From assembly GCA_001769295.1 (NCBI GenBank), contig MEOR01000048.1, positions 1 through 40,374 on the forward strand: a DNA stretch of 40,374 nt, read 5' to 3'. The notes under the pieces are model-generated. The model had not been told where the DNA came from. It was given only the letters and a program-made list of their open reading frames with translations, and made no database searches. Positions 1-8,370 of the stretch are shown piece by piece. Positions within the stretch are counted from its first letter, which is position 1. Each line of letters opens with the position of its first letter. The position numbers and the translations under genes were made by a program. This stretch comes from Bacteroidetes bacterium GWF2_49_14. GTDB lineage: Bacteria > Bacteroidota > Bacteroidia > Bacteroidales > UBA12481.

Positions 1-390
1 GTGGCGTTTCCGGATAAAAATTGCATGGAGCCACTCCTTACATGGAGATTTATGGTACTACCTTCTATTGTTGGTGGAATCGTCAGAGGTTTTTGACAAG
101 GCACAGAAAAGCTCATCAACAAACTTCCCAACAAAAGTATCAAGCTCTTCATAAGCTACCATTTAATGATTAAACCATTCAAGCAACTTTTAGTTTTTTT
201 GGTTTACTGGTTCCCTGTTATAGATACACTTCCCAGACAACCGGAAATCCCGGACCGGATCCCAGGCATCCATGGTAACAAGTCATTATGTTCAGCGCGG
301 AAGCTTGGGCGGTTTTTGGGCGGTCTGAGGGTGTAATCCGTTCCATTTACTGGGTTTTTATTGGTTTGCAGACCAATGGATTACAGGGAG

Positions 391-415
391 AAAACCCGCG
401 GCTGGCGCGGGTTTT
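391..415. terminator. Symmetric hairpin, possible terminator
   Basis: AAAACCCGCG at 391-400 pairs perfectly with CGCGGGTTTT at 406-415 around a 5-nt loop. Only four T residues follow on either strand, so it is a weak bidirectional terminator candidate. It lies about 160 bp beyond the end of the leftward abiE operon and could end that transcript or one coming from the left. Confidence 0.4.
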
Positions 416-424
416 AGAGGACTG

Positions 425-442
425 GTGAACCTGAAGAAACTC
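425..442. repeat. Partial duplicate of tRNA-Arg 3' end (possible att site)
   Basis: The 18 bases at 425-442 match 2416-2433 at 16 positions, with the first 12 identical (GTGAACCTGAAG). The other copy covers the last bases of the minus-strand tRNA-Arg gene plus one flanking base. The repeats are direct and bracket the AbiE pair on the 3' side of the tRNA, the geometry left by tyrosine-recombinase integration into a tRNA 3' end. No integrase is present in the interval, so the element would be a remnant. Confidence 0.45.
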
Positions 443-574
443 AGTGACGATCGCTGAGTGGCCCCGGCCCTATTGGTTTTTTGAAAGTTTACAATTCTTC
501 GTTAGTCCGGCTTTGGTCCGGCACTTTTCTAAGGAGCCATTTTTTCCAAAATATTGATTACCCTCTCTTTCGAT

Positions 575-1366
575 TCAAATTCTTGCAATCAGTTGTTTTC
601 TTACCAAATCGTAAGCTGCATTCGGATCATAAGGCATTTCCGGTCTGAGTAATGCCATTGTATCGCCAAGAAAATCCGGATCCTTCATTTTCAATTCCAT
701 GTTCAGGATATATTCCCGTTGGTTGGGAGGATGCTCAACTGAAAATGCCATATACGTATGGTAGCAATGCAACAATGCATTTAGATCCAGATCACGACTT
801 TGTGATAAGGCAATGAATAAGTCGTAAAGATCACGGCCTTTCCTTCGCTGATATAGAGCTCTGAGTTTGGTTCCCAGCAGTTCTTCCAGCCTGTACGTTG
901 TCAGATCGCAGTGGCCCTTAAACCAGGCGGATTGAACTTCAAAAGGAAGCCGGTCATAACCCAAAGCGGTAAAGTGTTCCCGGGTATTGGTTTCAACCTT
1001 TAATCGCAACTTCTGTACGGGTGCAAACTCTGAGTCGAATCCAAACTTCAGGCGAATACCGTCTTTTCTAGGTATGACGGAAGCATTACCCAAAAAGGAC
1101 AAGCATTCCTGTAGTTTCCGGACTGTTTCTTTTATAGGCTCAGCCCTAACCTGAACCAGATCAATGTCTTCAGAATACCGGGGTTGTGGATTTAGATAAA
1201 GTTTATGTAATGCGGTTCCTCCCCGAAAAGCTAGACTATCTGCCAGCCAATTGTCCGAAAAGATTTCCACCAAGGCCCTGCAAATCACCAAATCCTGTTC
1301 CACCTGTTCATTGGTTCTCCATGGAACCTGCCGACTCCATTCCGTTATGTATGATTGGGGGATCAT
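575..1366 (-). CDS. abiEii: AbiEii/AbiGii-family nucleotidyltransferase toxin
   Basis: 263 residues. This is the toxin half of an AbiE type IV toxin-antitoxin or abortive-infection system. Family members are cytosolic nucleotidyltransferases, and characterised relatives modify tRNA ends. The nucleotidyltransferase core is visible: GGTAL at residues 49-53, then SEDIDL at 65-70 supplying the two metal-binding acidic residues, and the downstream family motif with K167, R169, R178-D179 and D182 (KLRALYQRRKGRDLYDL). All key residues look intact, so the toxin is probably functional. Its ATG overlaps the stop codon of the upstream antitoxin gene as ATGA, which indicates translational coupling and fixes the start. 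The family assignment is confident; activity and target in this organism are inferred. Confidence 0.9.
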   Translation of the reverse strand: MIPQSYITEWSRQVPWRTNEQVEQDLVICRALVEIFSDNWLADSLAFRGGTALHKLYLNPQPRYSEDIDLVQVRAEPIKETVRKLQECLSFLGNASVIPRKDGIRLKFGFDSEFAPVQKLRLKVETNTREHFTALGYDRLPFEVQSAWFKGHCDLTTYRLEELLGTKLRALYQRRKGRDLYDLFIALSQSRDLDLNALLHCYHTYMAFSVEHPPNQREYILNMELKMKDPDFLGDTMALLRPEMPYDPNAAYDLVRKQLIARI

Positions 1367-2184
1367 TCGTCTATTTCAATTTTAGTGTTTTCTATTACCG
1401 ACCAGCGATTACAAGAAGAGAAACCATTTACCGGACCTGATGCTTTCAGGGGAATTCTGTAGAATTTCAAAGATTGCTTTTCCATTGCATGAAACAATGC
1501 ATCCGCCAATTCAGTATTGAAGCAGGCAAACTCCAGTAAATAGCCTAATCGCTGCAGGGCAGTGACGGGAACATGCTCCAACAGGCTGGTACTAAAATCA
1601 GCTGGATTGATCTCTTCCACAAGTTCATTCAGAACGGTTGCTGCCCGATTGAGCCCACCAATTCTTTTTTCAAATTGCACCAGATCAGTGGCAGTCAAAG
1701 CCGGATTGGAGACATTCAGATATCCGGATTCTGTTTTCTTTTGCTCCAACAATTTCTCAGGGATGAATTTTACACTGACATAGTTTAGCTTCAAACCCCT
1801 CTTATCAGTGGGTCGCAACACCGGGAAAGTGGTCATGATGAAAAACTCCTGCGGTTGTTGATGGGATGCACCATGATAGGCAGCGGCATTCAGCAAGGCA
1901 ACATAGTAAGGCCTTCCCAGAAACTTCATGAAAGCGTCAAGGAAAAGTGCCGGGGGCAAAATCCCCTTCCCGGTGTACTGTGGAGGAAGAATGAGGTAGT
2001 AACCCTTGTAAACAGAGATTATCTTCCTTTTGTCAGTCAACCGTTTCAATGCAAATTTGATGGCTGTTTCTGTATGCTGATCAAAGGATTCCCTCAAACT
2101 TTTCAATGAAAATCCGTAACGGCCTAATGAATTTTGCTCTTCTACCCAATTTTCAAGATTCCGATTTGCCCTGTTGTTTTCCAT
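1363..2184 (-). CDS. abiEi: AbiEi-family antitoxin / transcriptional regulator
   Basis: 273 residues, cognate antitoxin of the nucleotidyltransferase that follows it. Residues about 20-70 read as a winged helix-turn-helix of the AbiEi N-terminal type (YGFSLKSLRESF ... ALKRLTDKRKIISVYKGYY). The rest resembles the AbiEi C-terminal region that in studied systems neutralises the toxin and helps repress the operon by binding its own promoter. The order antitoxin then toxin, with a 4-bp overlap, is the standard AbiE layout. A good Bacteroidota promoter lies just upstream (2201-2232), leaving a leader of only about 10 nt. The gene sits between tRNA-Arg and a partial copy of that tRNA end, which suggests it arrived as mobile cargo. 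Confidence 0.87.
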   Translation of the reverse strand: MENNRANRNLENWVEEQNSLGRYGFSLKSLRESFDQHTETAIKFALKRLTDKRKIISVYKGYYLILPPQYTGKGILPPALFLDAFMKFLGRPYYVALLNAAAYHGASHQQPQEFFIMTTFPVLRPTDKRGLKLNYVSVKFIPEKLLEQKKTESGYLNVSNPALTATDLVQFEKRIGGLNRAATVLNELVEEINPADFSTSLLEHVPVTALQRLGYLLEFACFNTELADALFHAMEKQSLKFYRIPLKASGPVNGFSSCNRWSVIENTKIEIDE

Positions 2185-2200
2185 TAGAGTAATATTTTGC

Positions 2201-2232
2201 TAAAGGTAGCGAATTGCGATACTTTTCGCAAA
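2201..2232 (-). promoter_or_regulatory. Promoter of the abiEi-abiEii operon
   Basis: On the minus strand TTTG (2232-2229) is followed after 20 nt by TACCTTTA (2208-2201), one mismatch from the Bacteroidota -7 element TAnnTTTG, with the usual 19-21 nt spacing. The antitoxin ATG at 2184 lies about 16 nt downstream of the -7 box, so an AbiEi autoregulatory operator would be expected to overlap here. Confidence 0.5.
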
Positions 2233-2360
2233 CTATTTATTCAATAAAGTTTTGATTTGACAAATTCCCTGTGCCGTACGTGTGACGTTTACCTCAGGGA
2301 CGATTTTTTTATATTATTGATTATCAATGCTTAACATTTATCGGAAATGTACCGAAAAGC

Positions 2361-2398
2361 AAAAAAAAATCCTCATCTATCTTATAGATAATGAGGAC
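2361..2398 (-). terminator. Rho-independent terminator of tRNA-Arg
   Basis: Read on the minus strand, TCCTCAT and ATGAGGA arms (2397-2391 and 2376-2370) form a 7-bp stem extended by TATC/GATA pairs, followed immediately by nine T residues (2369-2361). It lies about 20 nt beyond the tRNA 3' end, so it ends the tRNA transcript and separates it from the abiE operon. Confidence 0.75.
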
Positions 2399-2415
2399 CT
2401 TAAGAAATTCTTACC

Positions 2416-2433
2416 GTGAACCTGAAGGGACTC
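2416..2433. repeat. tRNA-proximal copy of the att-like direct repeat
   Basis: This 18-bp stretch covers the 3' end of tRNA-Arg and matches 425-442 with two mismatches, 12 contiguous bases being identical. In an integration model it would be the junction that keeps the tRNA intact. Confidence 0.45.
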
Positions 2434-2490
2434 GAACCCCCAACCTCCTGATCCGTAGTCAGGTGCTCTATCCAATTAAGCTACAGGTCC
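2417..2490 (-). tRNA. tRNA-Arg (anticodon ACG)
   Basis: A 74-nt cloverleaf on the minus strand. The acceptor stem GGACCTG pairs with CAGGTTC with one G-T pair and the discriminator base is A. The D arm contains AGCTTAATTGGATAGAGC. The anticodon arm CCTGA-CTACGGA-TCAGG gives anticodon ACG. The T arm has the canonical GGTTCGAGTCCC loop. CCA is not encoded. The ACG anticodon is normally deaminated to ICG to read CGU, CGC and CGA. Its 3' end is partly duplicated at 425-442. Confidence 0.97.
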
Positions 2491-2502
2491 GGAACTGAGG
2501 CG

Positions 2503-2533
2503 CAAAGATAATAAACTTTGTTTTCTCGGCAAA
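2503..2533 (-). promoter_or_regulatory. Promoter of tRNA-Arg
   Basis: On the minus strand TTTG (2533-2530), a 19-nt spacer and TATCTTTG (2510-2503) match the Bacteroidota housekeeping promoter exactly. The tRNA 5' end at 2490 is 13 nt downstream. This is the clearest promoter in the window and supports the phylum assignment. Confidence 0.8.
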
Positions 2534-2708
2534 TCCACCCGCTTCCTTTTTGCAATGCCGGTCCCAACGGTCTATCCTCATATCGGATTGTTTTTCCGGA
2601 TTCTGGAATATATGATTAAAGGGGAGTTTTAAAAGTATTTAATAATCAATAGGTTAACATTGTCGGAATGAAGTTTGATTCGTGCAATGGAATTAAAATG
2701 GGATTTCT

Positions 2709-4847
2709 ATGTCTATTGCACGTATCATATCAGGAAAAAACATCAGCAGGATCGGTGCCATTGGCATCCTGTCCGGCTTCTTGTACCTGATGGCCTCCTG
2801 CTCCCAGGAGGATATCGTGCAGGATCGTGACCCGCAGTTCCAGCAGACCGACCAGCCCGGATCGCCTTCCATAAGGCTGCATGCTGAGAATAAAACGCTG
2901 CCATACAGGAGAATAAAGAGCGGAACCGGAACCACGGATGAGGTGACATTTGTGCTGAAGTATATGCTCGACGGTCCAACGGTTGACGGAGCCCCGATTC
3001 AGGCTTCCCATATCACCAACCACGGCGATAACTGGTACATCGCATACAATACCGCAGGTCCTGCCGTTGCAGGAGGGATCGACCGGCTGGCCATGAACGG
3101 CTCCGGCACCCCGGAACTTTCGGCCGTTGCAACCAGCCAGTCGGAATACAGCTCCGTTGAAGTGCTCACTGATTACGCAACCGGTAAATCCCAACTGGTC
3201 CTTGCCGGTGTCGGTTCTACCCCGGAATCCGATCCTCTTCCGCAGTTACAGTTTTTTACCCTTGATGACGAAGGTATCCCTGAACTGAATCCTGTTACAA
3301 GAACACTGAACGGGTTCGTCGCAACCGATATCAACGCACTTGGCGTGGTTACCGGCACCCAGGGTGGTCTTTACGAAATAAGTTCTCCGTCTGATACGGA
3401 TGTACATTATATAACCGATCTCGACGATGCGCGTTCCATCGCCTGGAACCCTGATACCCGCGAATTTGCGGCCCTCCTGGGTAACCCCGGACGCCTGATC
3501 ACCGGCCTGCCGGATAATAAGATAGTTGTCTCGCTTGGCGGTCTGAGCCGTACCGAAACCAAGGCAATCCTGAGGATCCACAATGGATTCGCCATTGCCG
3601 CACTGGGTGAGGAAGGTCTCAAAGTTGTCAGCCTGGCTTCCGGAACGGTTACGGGTTCGCTTCCCAGGCCCGATATTTCGGATGGAAGTAACCCCGATGA
3701 CTATGTAACTAACGGGGTATCAATAAATACGTCGGGTCGGGTGTTTATCGCAAACGGTGCAGCAGGGGTATTTGTCGCACAGCTCGGATCCGATGGAACC
3801 ATCGACCTCCTGGGTTCAATTAACCTCGATGCCAGTGTCAACTTTGTGGAAGCACAGGGTGATCTTCTTTATGCAGCCTGCGGTGCAAAGGGAGTGGCGA
3901 TTATCGGGATCAGCGGCCTGCCTGCCGGCCTGCCCGAGTTTTCCACGGTTAGGGTGGGGGAGATATCAGGTGAAACAGCTGCAGTTCAGGCAACGATCCG
4001 GAACGACGGTGGCCAGCCGGTCCTCTCAAGAGGTTTCTGCTGGAGCCCTCTCAGCATCCCAACCCTCGACGATACGAAATCACTGTCGGGAAATGGATCC
4101 GGGGATTTCACCGGGACTATATATGGTCTGGTTGCGAATACAAAATATTATATCAGGGCTTTTGCCACCAACAGTGCAGGAACCGGATACAGCGAAACCT
4201 TTACCCTCACCACGCCGGACGTAAATGGCGAGTTTAACACCTTTACGGATACCCGTGATGGCCATATCTATAAGTACGTGAAGCTGGGCTCGCAGGTTTG
4301 GATGGCCGAAAACCTGGCCTTTTTGCCAAAGGTTGACCGTGCCTCATCCGGCTCGGCAACCGCACCCTACTATTATGTATATGATTACCATGGTCAGGAT
4401 GTCGACTATGCAAAACAGACCGGCAACTATAACCAGTACGGTGTTCTCTATAACTGGCCGGCTGCAGTGTCAGCATGCCCCCCGGGCTGGCACCTGCCCT
4501 CCGATGCGGAATGGAAACAACTTGAACAATACCTGGGAATGACCACTACGGATGCTGAAGGAGTTAACTTCCGGTATACGGGTGAGGTGGGCAAAAGCCT
4601 GAAAGCCCAATCGGGGTGGAACAACAACGGAAACGGCGTGTCAGATGGCTTTAATGCCCTGCCTGGCGGTATCCGGATCAAAGGCGGAACATTCGAGGAT
4701 ATTGGAGATTTTGCAGGATTCTGGACATCAGACGGATCCGACCTTCACCGGGGTACCTACCGTGGACTGTTCAATTTTAATGCGGGCATATATCGAAATT
4801 ATTGGTTCTACTCCGGAGGCTTCTCGGTGCGTTGCATCAGGGACTAG
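2709..4847 (+). CDS. Lipoprotein: beta-propeller, Fn3-like and FISUMP domains
   Basis: 712 residues. The N-terminus has a hydrophobic segment and lipobox LMASC with the lipidated Cys at 31, so the protein should be a membrane-anchored, probably surface-exposed lipoprotein. Residues about 65-405 read as repeated beta strands of an LVIVD-like propeller (for example AIAALGEEGLKVVSLASG and VFIANGAAGVFVAQLGSDG). Residues about 410-505 resemble a fibronectin-type segment (SRGFCWSPLSIPTLDD ... YYIRAFATNSAGTGYSE). The C-terminus from about 508 is a FISUMP domain with VWMAENLA, GVLYNWPAA, CPPGWHLPSDAEW, GFWTSDGSD and the closing FSVRCIRD. The biochemical role of FISUMP is unknown. The ATG at 2709 has no clear ribosome binding site, which is common in this phylum. 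Confidence 0.8.
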   Translation: MSIARIISGKNISRIGAIGILSGFLYLMASCSQEDIVQDRDPQFQQTDQPGSPSIRLHAENKTLPYRRIKSGTGTTDEVTFVLKYMLDGPTVDGAPIQASHITNHGDNWYIAYNTAGPAVAGGIDRLAMNGSGTPELSAVATSQSEYSSVEVLTDYATGKSQLVLAGVGSTPESDPLPQLQFFTLDDEGIPELNPVTRTLNGFVATDINALGVVTGTQGGLYEISSPSDTDVHYITDLDDARSIAWNPDTREFAALLGNPGRLITGLPDNKIVVSLGGLSRTETKAILRIHNGFAIAALGEEGLKVVSLASGTVTGSLPRPDISDGSNPDDYVTNGVSINTSGRVFIANGAAGVFVAQLGSDGTIDLLGSINLDASVNFVEAQGDLLYAACGAKGVAIIGISGLPAGLPEFSTVRVGEISGETAAVQATIRNDGGQPVLSRGFCWSPLSIPTLDDTKSLSGNGSGDFTGTIYGLVANTKYYIRAFATNSAGTGYSETFTLTTPDVNGEFNTFTDTRDGHIYKYVKLGSQVWMAENLAFLPKVDRASSGSATAPYYYVYDYHGQDVDYAKQTGNYNQYGVLYNWPAAVSACPPGWHLPSDAEWKQLEQYLGMTTTDAEGVNFRYTGEVGKSLKAQSGWNNNGNGVSDGFNALPGGIRIKGGTFEDIGDFAGFWTSDGSDLHRGTYRGLFNFNAGIYRNYWFYSGGFSVRCIRD

Positions 4848-5018
4848 CTTCCGGGTTTTACTATTGTATTCCAGATATTGGAAAGATGAGAGATTTATTG
4901 ATTAGTTAAATATTTGTATATCAGTCTTTAAGAAAAGAAAATCCAGCATGGTATAAGGATTGATTGCTGTTTCTGAATTGAAGATTGAAATAAACAGGAA
5001 AGAAATAAACACACGATC

Positions 5019-6515
5019 ATGAAAAAATTTGGACTACTAATCGGAACGGTTGCACTGGTTTTTGCCAGCTGTACCCAGGAGATGCCCGGGACGGATCCGA
5101 ATGCCCCCCAGGATGTCATCTTTACCAGTGCCATTGAAGGCGGCCTGAAAGGGTTAAAAGCCGGCGACCCCACCACCTGCTCCAATCCCGAAGCGGAATA
5201 TGCACTCGTGGTCTTAAGTGGGGAAACCTATTATCCGGCTGTTTTTATGGTTGATAATATTCTTTATACCCAGGCCATCAAGCTGCTTCCGGGTGATTAT
5301 CTCCTGGAAACCTTTGCACTGATGGATGATAACGGTACGCCCAACGATAAATCTGATGATGTGATTGTCCGCGCGGCTCCGAATACGGGCAGTGAATTTG
5401 CCGCATTTGTAACCAATCCGCTATCCCTGGGCTTCCATGTTAACGCATTTGAGAAAATTGAAATCCCGGTTGAAGTTCTCTGTTTCGAAGAGACCAGCTA
5501 TCAGCATTTTGGGTTTGCATGGTTCAAGCCGGTTGCAACCTCAGTTCACCAGATGTGGTTCTTCGGCGACTTTTGTACTAAATTCTTTATGAATTACACA
5601 GGAAGTCTGTATGAATCCCAAAAGAGAGGCCTGCAGATTGATATGCCGGCAATCTTCAATATTGAACTCTATCAGAACGGTATCCTTACCGCAACCTATT
5701 CCAACGAGGAATATTTTGGCGAAGGCAAGCCGCTGTCTGTTAAGTATTCCGATAAGACCGGCATTGAGGATAATTTTGAATTAAAACTCAATGTCCTGGT
5801 TAAGGTTGGTGATGAATTTACATATAAGTACATGCACAGCTGGTTCTTCCAGGACGACGAAGTGATCATTAACCAGCATGGCATTGAAGGTCCGGGCGAA
5901 GATGGCGTGTATGATTTCGTACTCGGCAATTGCAATGCCATCCAGGCCGACTTCGCATTCGCTCCTTACATGAACCTGCCGGAAACTGCCGGGATGTCGG
6001 TGGTACAACCCAGCAACGATCCTGACCGTGATTGCTACCTGACCATGACTTTCACCGGCATTGGCAGCGGATTCGATATTGCCGATGGCTCAGCGGATGG
6101 ATTCTGTTTCGACCGTGGAATCGTGATCAATACCGGTACTCCCTATACAGTTAATATTTACAGCTCGCTCCTTTCACCCTCAGCACTGCCTGAGAGAATC
6201 AGGGATAAGGAATGGGACCGTGTAAACTGGCTGGCCAACCACCTGGAACAATTCAGCGGATATAAATGGTATGATTTCCAGCAGGTGTTGTGGAAACTGG
6301 AGAACGACCAATGGGACGGTTCAGGATATGCGAATGTTCCGGCTGTCTCTTTCACAACCGCCGGCAGCATGGCCAAACAGATGTATGAGGCGGCCGTAGC
6401 TTATGGTGATGGATATGTTCCACTGCCAGGGGGATGGGCCGCTGTAGCCTGCATCAACTCCGATCCTGATCCACTTAAGGCAATACAGACCGTATTTACT
6501 ATCGTTGACCCCTGA
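5019..6515 (+). CDS. Lipoprotein of unknown function, tandem paralogue 1
   Basis: 498 residues, family not recognised. It starts MKKFGLLIGTVALVFASC, a clear lipoprotein signal with the lipidated Cys at 18, followed by an acidic/proline linker (QEMPGTDPNAPQ). The mature part has conserved landmarks shared with the next gene: CSNP, LYTQAIKL, DDVIVRA, VEVLCFEE, FGFAWFKP, FFGDFCTKF, DGVYDFVLGNCNA, FAFAPYMNLP, KEWDRVNWLANHL, WYDFQQVLWKL and a C-terminal GDGYVPLPGGWAAV ... TIVDP. By eye well over half the residues match its neighbour, so the pair arose by tandem duplication. Repeated aromatic residues and a possible beta-rich fold fit a surface structural or binding protein, but no function is assigned. 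Confidence 0.75.
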   Translation: MKKFGLLIGTVALVFASCTQEMPGTDPNAPQDVIFTSAIEGGLKGLKAGDPTTCSNPEAEYALVVLSGETYYPAVFMVDNILYTQAIKLLPGDYLLETFALMDDNGTPNDKSDDVIVRAAPNTGSEFAAFVTNPLSLGFHVNAFEKIEIPVEVLCFEETSYQHFGFAWFKPVATSVHQMWFFGDFCTKFFMNYTGSLYESQKRGLQIDMPAIFNIELYQNGILTATYSNEEYFGEGKPLSVKYSDKTGIEDNFELKLNVLVKVGDEFTYKYMHSWFFQDDEVIINQHGIEGPGEDGVYDFVLGNCNAIQADFAFAPYMNLPETAGMSVVQPSNDPDRDCYLTMTFTGIGSGFDIADGSADGFCFDRGIVINTGTPYTVNIYSSLLSPSALPERIRDKEWDRVNWLANHLEQFSGYKWYDFQQVLWKLENDQWDGSGYANVPAVSFTTAGSMAKQMYEAAVAYGDGYVPLPGGWAAVACINSDPDPLKAIQTVFTIVDP

Positions 6516-6535
6516 TAAATAACTTCTTACAGAAA

Positions 6536-6571
6536 AGAAAAAGAGACCGCTCCACCGCGGTCTCTTTTTTT
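6536..6571 (+). terminator. Terminator after lipoprotein paralogue 1
   Basis: AGAGACCGC (6542-6550), a 6-nt loop and GCGGTCTCT (6557-6565) form a perfect 9-bp GC-rich stem followed by seven T residues and preceded by an A-rich stretch. An almost identical hairpin follows the second paralogue (8331-8367), differing by one loop base, which suggests it was duplicated with the gene. Confidence 0.88.
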
Positions 6572-6573
6572 CT

Positions 6574-6636
6574 GCCGTCCGCCGTCCGCGGTCTGCAGTC
6601 AGCCCTCCGTCATTCGTCATCGGTCGTCTGTCATTT
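6574..6636. repeat. Heptanucleotide repeat array 1
   Basis: Nine in-register degenerate 7-bp units: GCCGTCC, GCCGTCC, GCGGTCT, GCAGTCA, GCCCTCC, GTCATTC, GTCATCG, GTCGTCT, GTCATTT. It begins within 10 bp of the terminator hairpin of the first paralogue. The unit type drifts from GCCGTCC to GTCATCG along the array. Confidence 0.7.
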
Positions 6637-6810
6637 TACAAAAACTGGCCGAATTTCCACATTCTGGAAATTATTTATTTGAGAGAAATATCGTAACATG
6701 ATGAAAAACAATAAGTTATGATAATTTTTATGAATTGGTACGACTCTTGACTATCTGCCACGAATGGATATCAAAAGAAATCAAACAGTAAAACAGTAAA
6801 ATTCACTCCA

Positions 6811-8313
6811 ATGAAAAAGTACGCATTACTAATTGCAACCGCAGCCCTGGTTTTTGCCAGCTGCACCAAAGAAATGCCTGGGACAGATCCTACTGCTCCC
6901 CAGGATGTTATCTTTACAAGTCCCCTGACGGAAGGTGGTCTTAAAGGCCTCAAATCCGGTCCGCCTGCCGTTTGCTCCAACCCGGATGCAGACTACGCTC
7001 TTATCATTATTGAAGACAGAAGCGTTACTCCTTACGTTGTTTCTACTTACAAGCCGGCCGTATTTACGGTTAACAATGTTCTCTACACCCAGGCTATCAA
7101 ACTGACTCCGGCAACTTACACTGTCACGACTTTTGCCCTGATGTCCAACAGCGGAACTCCTGCTGATGAATCAGATGACGTGATCGTTCGTGCAACCCCG
7201 AATGGCGACAGCGATTTTGCCCAGTTCGTGACCAGCCCGCTCGACATGACTTTCTCTGTATTTGCATTTGAGAAAGTTGAAATTGAAATCGAAGTATTGT
7301 GCTTCGAAGAAGCCAATTACCAGAGCTTTGGTTTTGCCTGGTTCAAGCCGATTGAGTCGACCGTTCGCGAGATGGTTTTCTTTGGTGACTTCTGCACGAA
7401 ATTCTACCTGGATTATGCCGGTAGCGCCTATGCCGGCCAGGAAAACGGATTGAAAGTGGATATGCCTGCCATTTTTAAGATTGAGGTTTGGGAAAACGGT
7501 GTATTGAAAGGCACGTATGACAACACCCCATGGCTGGGTGAAGGACAACCGCTGGTTGTCAAGTATTCCGACAAGTCCGCTACGGTTGAGAACTTCGAAT
7601 TCAAGCTTTTCATCCTTGTTAAGGTAGGAGAAACCTTTGAATACAAGTACATGAACAGCTGGCTCTTCAAAGACAACGAGCAGCTGGTTACCAACATTGG
7701 GACCGGTCCGGGTGCCGACGGTGTCTATGACTTTGTCCTTGGCAACTGCAACGCTGTACTGGCTGACTTTGCCTTCGCTCCTTACATGAACCTGCCGGGA
7801 ACTGCCAATATGGTAGTTAATCTTAACAACGATCCTATCCGTCTGAGCTATTTCAAAATGACCTTGACGGGCATTGGAAGCGGTTTTGATATTCACAACT
7901 CTACTTTGGATGCATTCTGCAATGACCGTAATGTATTCATCACGATGGGCCAAAACTATCCGGTAGATATATACAGTTCGCTGCTGCCAGCAACCGCTCT
8001 TCCGGCCAATATTCAGAATAAGGAATGGGATCGAGTGAACTGGCTTGCCAACCACCTGGATCAGTTTGCCGGATACACCTGGTATGAATTCCAGCAGGTT
8101 CTTTGGAAACTGGATGATCCTACCTGGAACGGTGCCGCTAACGGCGGAGTTGATGCAGTTGACTTTAGTGATGCCAACAGCAGGGCCAGCAAAATGTACG
8201 CTGCAGCTTCAGCATACGGTGACGGATATGTTCCGCTTCCGGGTGGTTGGGCAGCCGTAGTGTGCGTAGCCGGATCAAACGTTCAGACCATCTTCACGAT
8301 CGTTGACCCCTGA
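6811..8313 (+). CDS. Lipoprotein of unknown function, tandem paralogue 2
   Basis: 500 residues, paralogue of the preceding gene along its whole length. The signal MKKYALLIATAALVFASC has its lipidated Cys at 18, and the linker KEMPGTDPTAPQ is nearly the same. The same landmarks are kept in order (LYTQAIKL, DDVIVRA, VEVLCFEE, FGFAWFKP, FFGDFCTKF, FVLGNCNA, KEWDRVNWLANHL, GDGYVPLPGGWAAV, TIVDP). It differs by an insertion of about nine residues near residue 73 and a shorter segment before the C-terminus. Both copies keep full-length frames and conserved Cys positions, so both are probably expressed. With a terminator after the first gene, this one should have its own promoter in 6640-6810, where no strong match was found. 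Confidence 0.75.
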   Translation: MKKYALLIATAALVFASCTKEMPGTDPTAPQDVIFTSPLTEGGLKGLKSGPPAVCSNPDADYALIIIEDRSVTPYVVSTYKPAVFTVNNVLYTQAIKLTPATYTVTTFALMSNSGTPADESDDVIVRATPNGDSDFAQFVTSPLDMTFSVFAFEKVEIEIEVLCFEEANYQSFGFAWFKPIESTVREMVFFGDFCTKFYLDYAGSAYAGQENGLKVDMPAIFKIEVWENGVLKGTYDNTPWLGEGQPLVVKYSDKSATVENFEFKLFILVKVGETFEYKYMNSWLFKDNEQLVTNIGTGPGADGVYDFVLGNCNAVLADFAFAPYMNLPGTANMVVNLNNDPIRLSYFKMTLTGIGSGFDIHNSTLDAFCNDRNVFITMGQNYPVDIYSSLLPATALPANIQNKEWDRVNWLANHLDQFAGYTWYEFQQVLWKLDDPTWNGAANGGVDAVDFSDANSRASKMYAAASAYGDGYVPLPGGWAAVVCVAGSNVQTIFTIVDP

Positions 8314-8330
8314 TAAAATACCTTCTTGAA

Positions 8331-8367
8331 AAAAAAAGAGACCGCCCCACCGCGGTCTCTTTTTTTT
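8331..8367. terminator. Bidirectional terminator after lipoprotein paralogue 2
   Basis: AGAGACCGC (8337-8345), loop CCCACC and GCGGTCTCT (8352-8360) form a perfect 9-bp stem with an A-run before and a T-run after. It can stop both the rightward lipoprotein transcript and the leftward lysC-carB-flavoprotein transcript that converges from the right. Confidence 0.88.
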
Positions 8368-8370
8368 CCC

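Larger units (their letters stand above)
1..574. other. Gene-poor left end with inverted repeats
   Basis: No convincing gene is seen here. The longest tidy minus-strand frame with an ATG (162 down to 58) encodes only 34 residues, begins MVAYEELDTFVGKF, has no recognisable domain and is not called. From about 332 to 442 the region is rich in inverted repeats: TGTAATCC at 332-339 with GGATTACA at 378-385, enclosing ATTGGT (360-365) with ACCAAT (372-377); then a 10-bp perfect hairpin at 391-415; then ACTCAG/CTGAGT around 439-457. This looks like the end of an inserted element or an untranslated structured region, but nothing in it identifies which. Confidence 0.5.

Noticed and set aside
58-162. 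34-residue minus-strand frame at the left end
   Set aside because: No ribosome binding site, no signal peptide and no recognisable family.
6574-6636. CRISPR interpretation of the short repeat arrays
   Set aside because: Units are 7-8 bp, contiguous without spacers and degenerate; no cas genes are nearby.
7171-8055. Long minus-strand open frame of 294 codons inside the second lipoprotein paralogue
   Set aside because: It is antisense to a conserved lipoprotein, shows no family motif, and its length reflects the codon bias of the sense gene.
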